A stretch of DNA of 64,000 nt from Zeus faber. Its lineage: Eukaryota > Chordata > Actinopteri > Zeiformes > Zeidae. Within the stretch, counting starts at the first letter, position 1. The number at the start of each line of letters is the position of its first letter. Location: assembly GCA_960531495.1 (NCBI GenBank), contig OY482851.1, positions 22,995,533 through 23,059,532 of the forward strand. The letters run 5' to 3'. The position numbers and the translations under genes are program-made. Below the pieces are notes generated by a model that saw only the letters and a program-made list of their open reading frames with translations, ran no database searches and was not told the DNA's origin. Below, piece by piece: positions 23,371 through 64,000 of the stretch.

Positions 23371-24504
23371 CTAACTACACATGTGACCTCTTCCTTCGAC
23401 AGTATCCAAAAGTGCAGGGAGGTCTGTCCATTTAGCCATGTAGATAAGCCGGGAAAAAGAGACTCTGAGGCCAAATTAATTGGAAACTAAGTGGACACTT
23501 GCCAGAAAGCTGAACACTGAAAAGTGGTTGATGCAGGAGAGGGGGGAGCTCGTTTCAGAATGTAGTTCAGCGGCGTGGCCTATAACTGAAACACTCTTCT
23601 GGCCTTCGCATTTAGCGATCAATATCATATTTTAGGTTGACGGCCATGCAAACTCAACAAAACAGTACAGTTTACGTTCTGATGTGTGTGTGGTTTCGTT
23701 TTCTCGTGTCCATTCAACAGATGGAGTGATGAATTGCTCTCAAATAAAAAGTAAAAGGCAGGTTGATCGTTTAGACTAAAGTAAAAGCGTGGATGATGGC
23801 AACAATAAAATTAATGTTGCTGTAAATACAGTGAGCAGCAGCATAACTGTGGTTAAAACCTACGTATGATTTAATTGTTGCACTACCAGTTTTGACATTT
23901 GGGCTCTTAAGTTGAAAGCAGGAAACATCTTGAAATGTTGTTTGACTTGTTTTGACACAGTCATAATTAATATTCGAAATGGCGTCGCAATCCAGGGCCA
24001 CGTGTTTCAAATGTACCAAATGGATAAGGTTTCCATGAAATGTCCTTGTTTTCACATTTGTGGTTTTCTCAAATGGTTTACCAACGAGACAAAGGCTTTT
24101 CCTACCTTTTCGTTACAGGCTGCAGTGAGCCAGAACAAAACAGAATCCCCCCCAATAGGCGAAACCACTGCCATGCGGGTGGTTGATCCGCATTGTTTCT
24201 AGAAATGTAGAACTCAGGACAAAATAGGATCAAATAATCAAAGGATGACGACAAAAGATGGCCCAAGGACAAAATGAGCATGTTCAAAAGAACTTCCGTT
24301 AATGTAATCTCATAAAACATGTTCCATATTGGTCCATGGCGTCATTCACGTCTTCAAAGTTTGAGGAAATTTGGGTAAATGTTAATGGTTTTGAAGTCTA
24401 TGATTATTTGGGGAAGATGCATTTAGGTAAAAAAAAAAAAAAAAAAAAAAAAAGGAATACAACCCAAATGGAAATACACAAGATGTTAAAAAAAACCTTT
24501 TCTG

Positions 24505-25601
24505 TTTATTCAGAGAACACATCAGTGCTTCCTTAAAACCACTGACTACATTAATTTCAACAGAGGGTACAAATTATATTATCATTATTGTTGTTGTTTT
24601 TTTGATTTTGTTTTTACGGAAAATAACACACCTTATTTGGCACTGTCTCAATGCTGCAATGACATAGGACCACAATGTATTCTGTATTATAACTACATTA
24701 CTAAAATCTCTAAGACACGTTTTGCACAAGCATGAGTCAATTTGAAAATTGTTATTTATGCAGACATTGGTATTTACAAAGTGTGCACGTAGGCATGCAC
24801 GTCAATGCACTATTTAATATTGAATTTTGGTGCATTGTACAGTATGAGTAGGCCTACAAAAGTTCTATTGAAAGCTACCTGCATACAAATTTGTATACTG
24901 TACAAAAATAGCAACCTTTTATACAACTCCATCTGTCCATATTGTAAAACGATGTAAACATGGACTTTTTGATTTTTAAAACCAATCCCACTGTGTGCTG
25001 TTTATGTTTTAGCAACTGATTATGTAGTTTTAGTCCTTTTACATTGTGTCTGAGTACTTGCTTAGTAATATAAAGAACATCAAAAAGGCTTTACATGTCT
25101 CTGCTTTTCTTGCTTTTTGTATCTCCGCTCTCATAGATTTGCTGGTTTGCAATGCAGGGACAGATAATTCCTTCCTACTTAAATTTTTTTTTTTTTTATC
25201 TTTTAGCTCTCACTCAGTAACTTAGAGGTTGGTGGTATGTGTGCTGAATACGCTGTGCCCTCTCTAGCTGCCAAACAAAAAACAAAAAAAGAACAACAGA
25301 TGGAAAAAAACAAAAACAAACAAACAGCAAAAATAAAAAATAAATGTAGCGATATACTGTAGGTGCATTTGAGCTAAATCTGGCAACACTACGTAAAGCC
25401 ACCGTATAAAGAGGCAACATGGCAACATAACCTAAAAACAATATTAACAACGCTTTGCAAAATCAGTGATAGATGCAGGTGAGTTTGTTTCAATGTGACA
25501 GGACATCGGCTTGAAATGTAGATCTCCCAAAACATTGTGACCCTTTCAACTTGAATGTAATCTAAAGCAAAATTTGGCAGATAGACCTAAATCTCAGAAG
25601 A

Positions 25602-25632
<31 letters not shown>

Positions 25633-26319
25633 GTGAATTCTGACTGGTTCTTCCTCGAAGTCAACTGTGTGCTAGATTGATATCTTGACTGTTTGGCAAA
25701 TGTCAGGCACAGTAACGAAAACAAGGTTGGCTGTATTATCACAATACATTTGGCACATTCGTTTGAAAAAATAACATTCAAATATAAAAAATACTACACT
25801 CAAACAAAACAACAGAAAGACAAGTCAAGTGCCACTAATAAGGTACCCATGACAGTACACAAATATAACAAATTGCACTTCAAAACAACCCAATAAAATT
25901 AATGCATATACCCCAAAAAACTCACCATCTTCCAAGCTCAGAATTGTGTCTATTTAAATCGCTATGATGGATTCTGCCAACCCTCCAAGTTTGAAAATAT
26001 CACTTAAGCTTACCTAAAGTACATCAGCCTCAAAACACACAGGTATGTGGAGGCCTTTAAGACACAATGTGCCCAGTGCCCGTGTTTGTTGGCACGGTGT
26101 TACAGTAGCTGAGGCATTGCTTAAATGGGAAGAGGATGGTTGCCTCTCCCCTCCGTCTTCTACTCAGGGCATCCACCTCAAAATAGAGGCAGGACAAGTC
26201 AAAAGAAAAAAAAAAAGGGGATTTAAAAAAAGAGAGAGAGATTCACCTATTTATTTCATTGTGAACAGGATCCTTTTTTTTTCGCAGTGTCTTTTTTGGG
26301 GGAAAGGTCAGTGTCCAGT
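24505..26319 (-). other. egr3: Probable egr3 3' UTR
   Basis: This is transcribed sequence inferred from position. Minus-strand AATAAA signals occur at 26250-26255 (very close to the stop codon) and at 24505-24510 (about 1.8 kb downstream); the distal one would give a long UTR of the size usual for EGR3. TGTAAATA, a Pumilio-type element, lies at 24771-24778, and several ATTTA motifs are present, in keeping with a short-lived immediate-early mRNA. Which signal is used cannot be told from sequence. Confidence 0.5.
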
Positions 26320-30321
<4,002 letters not shown>

Positions 30322-30701
30322 AGCAGTTACTCAGTGGGGCATTAGTGACGACCCGGCGGGATAGGGTCCTGACGGCTTCGCGCTGATCTCCAAAAAAACC
30401 CGAGGAGCGCAGGTGACACATAAGAAGAGATGAGATGAAGGAGTCCTAGCTGTGTGTGGGGGTTTTTGTTTTTCTGTATCCGAGGCTGGTGTCTCTCCTC
30501 CTCCCCGCCCGTATATTGAAAAAGGGAAAAAAAAAAAAAGACGGCTATTGTTAAAAAAATAAATTAAAAAAAATAAAATAAAAACAAAAATAATAATAAT
30601 AATCTGGTGACAGTGGGGAGTGGCGGTGGTCTGCTTTGTGGGGAATGTGAAGTCTTTGAGTGAGTATTGGAGCTCGGCAGGGGGACTCCAGTCCTCCAGC
30701 G

Positions 30702-30708
30702 TTAAATA
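30702..30708 (-). promoter_or_regulatory. egr3: TATA-like box of egr3
   Basis: The minus strand reads CTATTTAACG. Transcription would start about 30 bases further on, near 30675, giving a 5' UTR of about 350 bases. Its position directly downstream of the CRE-like and CArG sites supports it. Confidence 0.55.
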
Positions 30709-30727
30709 GGGGGACGGAACCTGTGCG

Positions 30728-30734
30728 TGACGTA
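30728..30734 (+). promoter_or_regulatory. egr3: CRE-like site (TGACGTA) in the egr3 promoter
   Basis: TGACGTA lies 20 bases from the TATA-like box. Cyclic-AMP/CREB control of EGR3 is established for mammals; its use here is inferred. Confidence 0.5.
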
Positions 30735-30739
30735 GATGA

Positions 30740-30749
30740 CCATATATGG
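30740..30749. promoter_or_regulatory. egr3: CArG box (SRF site) in the egr3 promoter
   Basis: CCATATATGG is a perfect CC(A/T)6GG serum response element and is self-complementary. It lies about 35 bp upstream of the TATA-like box. SRF-driven immediate-early induction is a shared property of EGR genes. Confidence 0.75.
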
Positions 30750-30930
30750 ATAGGCTCCACGGCGCGCAGCACAGCCCGTGGAAAACCAGCAGCGGAGGAA
30801 TTAAAATGTGGAAGTTAATTACGTCGCGTATTTACTACCGAGACACGCATCTGGCTCAAGTGTCCCCGTAGATGATCCGCTTCGATGTATATATAGTTGG
30901 GACTTTTTGTTTTTGTGATTATGCAATAGC

Positions 30931-30936
30931 GTGTGT

Positions 30937-30967
<31 letters not shown>

Positions 30968-31010
30968 GGGGGTGTGTGTGTGTGTGTGTGTGTGGGGGGG
31001 TGGGGGTGGG
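30931..31010. repeat. Compound (GT)n - G23 - (GT)n tract
   Basis: GT repeats at about 30931-30950 and 30972-30994 flank an uninterrupted run of about 23 G, followed by more G-rich sequence. It lies about 250 bp upstream of the inferred egr3 start and could form G-quadruplex or left-handed DNA (inference). Confidence 0.9.
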
Positions 31011-31268
31011 TAACCAAATAAGACTCACTCATTCAGGTTAGAGGTTGAATATATATTTGTGAAGTCGATTTGGAAACCGCGTTTTGAAATGAAAATGTAA
31101 TGTGTGAAAACGTGACATATCCTAGGGAATGTTAAAGGGGGGGGGGGGGGAGCCTGGTGTGGCGTTTAAGTCACGCAAGTTGTGTGCGTGTGCGTGCGCC
31201 CGTCTCCATCTGGTTCAGCGTTTCAGTTCACACCCAACTTTCTTTTCTCCATCCATAATCAGAATAAT

Positions 31269-31270
<2 letters not shown>

Positions 31271-31308
<38 letters not shown>

Positions 31309-31322
31309 GTGTGCGCGTGCGC
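31271..31322. repeat. (GT)n microsatellite
   Basis: About 50 bases of GT with CG interruptions, upstream of egr3. Confidence 0.92.
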
Positions 31323-31548
31323 GCGGGCGAGATCGTTGTTCCGTGTCAAGTTCAACGGCACTATTCTTCACGGAGGAAGAGCAACGGTGAACTCCAGCAC
31401 CTTGTTCTAAACCCCTCTTGTGCGGCCACGCTGGTTTACAAAGGGCATAATTGACGGAGTTAATCGCTTGTAAATATTGCAGGCGCTGCGTCAACCCCAA
31501 AGGCTTTGCTCCGACTCCGAACGCCCAACCGGCGCTCAAGTGGAAACT

Positions 31549-31558
31549 CCAAATAAGG
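31549..31558. promoter_or_regulatory. Second CArG box upstream of egr3
   Basis: CCAAATAAGG is a perfect CC(A/T)6GG match about 0.9 kb upstream of the inferred start, next to a KLF/Sp-like GC-rich patch (31568-31602). Confidence 0.5.
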
Positions 31559-32561
31559 CGGACATCCGGCCACGCCCCGCCCCCCCGCCCCCCCCCCCTC
31601 GACTCTCTATTTGGTTCGAGTTCCGGTTGAACCGACGCTAGTGGAAAAGTGATCAGAACAGATCCCCCAGCAAAGCCGGAGAGATCACGCTGCAGGCCAG
31701 AGCGTCATGGCTCCTCTTTCCAGGGGAGGAACTTTTCAGATTTCACCGTGACTTTCTGAGAGACAACTCCTACTGTGCGCGCGAGAGTTTCTCCAAGTGA
31801 TTAAAAAGTTTGTTGTTTCTTTTGAAACCTGGGGGGGAAACCGTGGGGCCTTTGACTCCCACGTCGAAGGTTTTGCGGCGCTCTCCTTGCCTCGCTCGTG
31901 TCGCCTGTGTTCTTACTAAGATCGACGCTACTGCACTCATTGCTCGGCCTGACTATTCAAATTAATAAAATCCTCAATGAACCAAAACTGTGCACGGAGT
32001 GTGTGGGAGACTTGGTCTGAATCACGCTCGGTGTTTAGGGGGCTTATACAAACACAGCAGGCAGGGATCTCATGTCTCATCTTCCTAGACACGGCCTGCA
32101 TATGTGTGTTTATGTTTGTAATGGATACCATTATTGCCAGCAGAATCTATGACATTCTCCTGGGGTGTTTTCCTAGTCTTGAGTCAGTAAAAAAAAAAAA
32201 GCGAACGTCTGCGCTTCGTGATGGAGCATGTGCTTGAGGTGAATCAAGAAAACCTTTTCTGGATTCATTTAAAGTGACTTTTCATGCGCCGACTTATTCC
32301 CCACACCGTGCATCACAAAAGTGAGACACCTGGCCAGGACCAGAAGACAAACTGATATACATACTATATATATTTAGTCTTCAGGCAGAACTTTTCCCAG
32401 TCTTGATGTCACAAGTACGATTCATGTTAGTGCAGTGGCTTGATGAAAAAGTTGTGTAAGGGACCTTTTTCCCCTCTAGCTCGGGCCATTTTATTCTAAG
32501 TCACAGTGTGGTTCAATTCAGAATTCATAACATTTGGCAAAAAAGGCCTTATACACACCGC

Positions 32562-32609
32562 AGGTCATAGACATGGGACCGCAGGTCATAGTCACGGCGG
32601 CACAGGTCA
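32562..32609 (+). promoter_or_regulatory. Three AGGTCA half-sites at exact 21-bp spacing
   Basis: AGGTCA begins at 32562, 32583 and 32604, always in the same orientation, within a short imperfect duplication of CCGCAGGTCATAG. AGGTCA is the nuclear-receptor half-site. The 21-bp step is two helical turns, so all three would face the same side of the DNA. Function is inferred only. Confidence 0.4.
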
Positions 32610-34056
32610 GTCAAGTGCAACTCCAACAAAAAAAAAAATTTTACAAACAAAATCAAAAGCAACCTCCCATTGCGGTAACATCACAAGCAACCTATTTATA
32701 GATGGTGCAGTTAAATATAATCGGGGAAGCCTTGGATGCCATTGTAAATGGAAAGTTGGTCATCGCAACGTGGAAGGTAACAGTCGTTCCAGGCCTGTTT
32801 TCCTCGACTGTGTGCCGTGGTGTCAGAGCGGAGTTACTGCTCTTTTGCATACAGGGATTCCATGGCAGCGCGGCCTCGTCCCAGCTCATATCACCATGGG
32901 AAGGGAAGCAGGAAGGACTTGCATGTGTATTCACTTCAGTCTTTATTCCATGTTAGGGCAGTGGGAGGGTTATTTACATTATCCTTCCTTGTTTTATTTT
33001 ACAAGACAATAGCTATATGAAATAATAATTTAAATACATTTATTTGAAAAAAGAAAAATTCTGATAACTGATATATTTTAGTGCCGCACAACAAGAAAAA
33101 TATCTGAAATTGTTTTTATTTTGTGGAGTCAGTAGTTTTATGTGATTTTATTTCATTCGATGTAATAATATTTCTATATTAGATATTTATCGCTAAGTCC
33201 AATGATGCGATATGTTCCTAGTGCATGTCAGTTCAATTAAGTAGATACTGTTCCTGGTATCTGTCGTGTAACCATACCCATTTATATTCAGAATAAAAAG
33301 CAGGGTTGAAAATTATATAGTTGAGGCATAAGGTCAAAACTGAAATCTCAAAAGAAGAATTGAAAATAGCTTATGTTTAAAATATTCGTTTGCTTGTTAA
33401 TGAAACTAAGCCCATAATGAAAAGAGCCCAGACTGTGGGTATTAATGCGTATTCCTCTTCAGACAGAGGCAAGAGACAAATTCCCAGGTGGAATAAGCTG
33501 TGCTGGAATCGCCGCAGTCAGTCAGACTCGGAGAACAATGCCAGTCTGTTGAGGTCAAACGTACAGTAAATAAATGTGCAAAGTGTTCCGCCGACCATAC
33601 TGTTGACATGCATTGAACAGATGTCACGCTCAAAATTACTCGCCGCCCCCAGAACAAGGGAGGAAATCGGGGAAAATTCTCCAGCGATAGGAGATCTCCT
33701 GCAATATCTTACCATAAACAGAAAGAAAATGGTGTCTCAAGTCATTATGCATATTAGATCACTTGGTGCGGTTAGGCAACTGAATTGATTATACAAATTC
33801 CTTTTAATTAATGTTAGTTTGAATAAATTAAGGTAATATTAAATGCCTTTGCAATATCATCTAGGGATGCAAGAAGTTTTTTCTGTTGTTGAGAGAATGC
33901 AATATGCAGACTGTTGAACTACGGCTGTCACTTTTCTCCCTTAATCTCAATATCGCAACACTCCTGATGATTGGAGAACAATAAACGCATACGAGGGAGC
34001 TCGGCAGCAAACAGTGATGGAGTAGTGATAGTGTAGGTGGTTTTGGTAGATTAGTC

Positions 34057-34066
34057 CCTTATTTGG
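34057..34066. promoter_or_regulatory. Third CArG-type match, distal
   Basis: CCTTATTTGG is a perfect CC(A/T)6GG match about 3.4 kb upstream of egr3 and 1.3 kb beyond the pebp4 3' end. A chance match is possible at this distance. Confidence 0.35.
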
Positions 34067-35251
34067 CATTCTGCATACTGAATGTCATGTAGAATTCTAC
34101 CGCACTCACCAGTGGTAAAGAAAATAGGATTTCACAAGTCAGATGACCGAGGTAAATGAAGGCCAAAGGAGATATTCCGACCGACGTGTATATGAAATTA
34201 GTTAAAAAAAAAAAAGGGAAACAATCCCAGTCTAACTCACTATCTGTGCACTTGTACGTTGTTTCGGTTGTTTTTGTTTGGAGCCGGCTGCTCTGACTGC
34301 TAAGTCCACCAGGCAAACAAAGCAAATGCAGGACAATCTGATCAATGATCTCCCAGAGTTCATGGAGAGGGCAGCGAGAGGTTTACCAAGGCTGGCTTAA
34401 CCACCAAAGGAACAAAAACCTCCCGTACCTACTCCAGCCGAGCCCCCATGATGAGACACCAAATTAGGGTCAATGCAACCACCAACAAAAGATTGATCAT
34501 CGGAACATCAAAGTCCCTCATGTAAATCCGGCCCTTTTTCAGACATCTTGGGTATTGATACCAGCGCCTCCCAGAGGAGAGGTGCTGGTTTGAAACCGAT
34601 ATTCCTCATGGGGGGTACTCTGACCCCCCCTCTCTACGAAAACCCACAGAAGTCAGAAAAGTGTACCTCCTAGTCAAAGGGGTTGAAAAGTTTATCCATA
34701 GCATCCTCTGCAGGCCTGTCAGGTGGGCTCCTTATGCAACCCTCCCAAGTTCAAGGCGGGTTCATTGTCCCAAAGTTAAACTCAAGGACACCACACCGTG
34801 CACTTATCGGAGGAGAGCGCCGTGCTTCATTTCAGACTTCTCGCTTGGAGGCCACAATCTCGTGGTCAGTGGAAAAATGATAAACAAATTGACAAACAGC
34901 ATGTCCCATTTGCCCAAAACATTACAGGCCCTGCAGCCCGCCCCCCACGTCCCGTCACTCAGAAGAGTATTTTGGTGTAAGTTCCACTGTGGCTTCCGGC
35001 TGTGTTGCGGTCTTGGTTTCACCTCCCACTTCCTTTTTTTGGCCCTGACGTGTTTCCTCCCTTGATTTAGAATCAACTCTTTCCACACAGTTGTGATATC
35101 GGGCCCTCTTCCCTCTATCGTCGCCGCTCTTCGGAAACTAATGAGAAATCCCCGATGACAGGAAACCCTAAATTGGGCGACAGTGAGGCCACATAAACAA
35201 AAATGTGTTACTTGGTCTCAGACAAAGAGGAAATATCTTTCCACCTCAATG

Positions 35252-35252
<1 letters not shown>

Positions 35253-35284
<32 letters not shown>
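35253..35284. repeat. (GA)n microsatellite
   Basis: About 16 GA units just beyond the putative pebp4 polyadenylation signal. Confidence 0.93.
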
Positions 35285-35287
<3 letters not shown>

Positions 35288-35312
35288 ACAAATTTCAAAT
35301 ACGGGGGGAGAA

Positions 35313-35318
35313 TTTATT
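35313..35318 (-). terminator. pebp4: Putative pebp4 polyadenylation signal
   Basis: AATAAA on the minus strand, 119 bases downstream of the pebp4 stop codon. The G/A-rich tract beyond it is consistent with a 3' end, but transcript evidence is lacking. Confidence 0.5.
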
Positions 35319-35437
35319 GAATTTAAATCAGACAAAAAGAAGGCGACAACAGATCCAATGTTGCTGTGTGGCGATGTCTCCAGCTCTACTGGTGTTACTT
35401 GGAAATAAGACCAAGAAGATGGCACTCGGGTCAGGCC

Positions 35438-64000
<28,563 letters not shown>

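Larger units (their letters stand above)
21373..24504. other. Intergenic bin3-egr3 DNA
   Basis: No protein gene was recognised. It holds a CpG-bearing segment (about 21960-22360) with a YY1-like AAGATGGCCGC at 22286-22296, A-runs near 22680-22712 and 24430-24453, and a hairpin at 23340-23370. Confidence 0.6.
30750..35312. other. Intergenic egr3-pebp4 DNA
   Basis: No protein gene was found. It includes GT/G composite tracts (30931-31010), (GT)n at 31271-31322, two CArG matches, three evenly spaced AGGTCA sites (32562-32609) and (GA)n at 35253-35284. The open frames here (for example 34661-35065, plus) show no recognisable similarity. Confidence 0.65.

Noticed and set aside
34661-35065. 134-residue plus-strand open frame between egr3 and pebp4
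   Set aside because: No recognisable similarity, overlaps competing frames, no promoter or splice support.

Overview
This window is nuclear DNA of a ray-finned fish. Three protein genes with spliced structures and consensus GT/AG sites can be read, and they sit in a background of fish-type repeats: an L2-clade LINE, a Tc1-like transposon, hAT-like miniature elements, many (GT)n and (CT)n arrays. I cannot name the species. All three genes lie on the minus strand in the order bin3 - egr3 - pebp4, the same order and relative orientation I recall for human 8p21 (BIN3, EGR3, PEBP4), so this is a conserved syntenic block.

Layout. 1-19,570: the 5' half of bin3 (a BAR-domain protein). Five coding exons were assembled, encoding residues 1-99; the remaining exons lie beyond the left edge. 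The first coding exon has only 8 coding bases and is followed by a 9-kb intron holding hAT-like and LINE debris. 19,571-21,372: the bin3 5' flank with two ETS-type motifs, running straight into a minisatellite of about 52 copies of a 32-bp unit. 21,373-24,504: intergenic, with a small CpG-bearing segment that could be a plus-strand transcription start. 24,505-30,710: egr3, a two-exon immediate-early zinc-finger gene whose complete 418-residue product can be read, with TATA-like, CRE-like and CArG (SRF) sites upstream. 30,750-35,312: egr3 upstream DNA with further CArG boxes and a 21-bp-spaced array of AGGTCA half-sites. 35,313-64,000: the 3' part of pebp4 (a secreted-type phosphatidylethanolamine-binding protein). 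Four coding exons give the last 117 residues; the 5' exons lie beyond the right edge. A 20.8-kb intron carries an L2 LINE remnant, a Tc1 remnant, a foldback miniature element, a two-copy unclassified repeat and long microsatellites.

The three genes are not a pathway. BIN3 is a membrane/actin-linked BAR protein, EGR3 is a stimulus-induced transcription factor and PEBP4 is a phospholipid-binding-fold protein. What they share is neighbourhood: the long intron of pebp4 and the flanks of egr3 are plausible places for egr3 enhancers (inference).

I looked for, and did not find, an unusual gene system, CRISPR array, RNA gene cluster or intact mobile element. The most distinctive items are the bin3-promoter minisatellite, several precise palindromes and hairpins in introns, and the spaced motif arrays around egr3.
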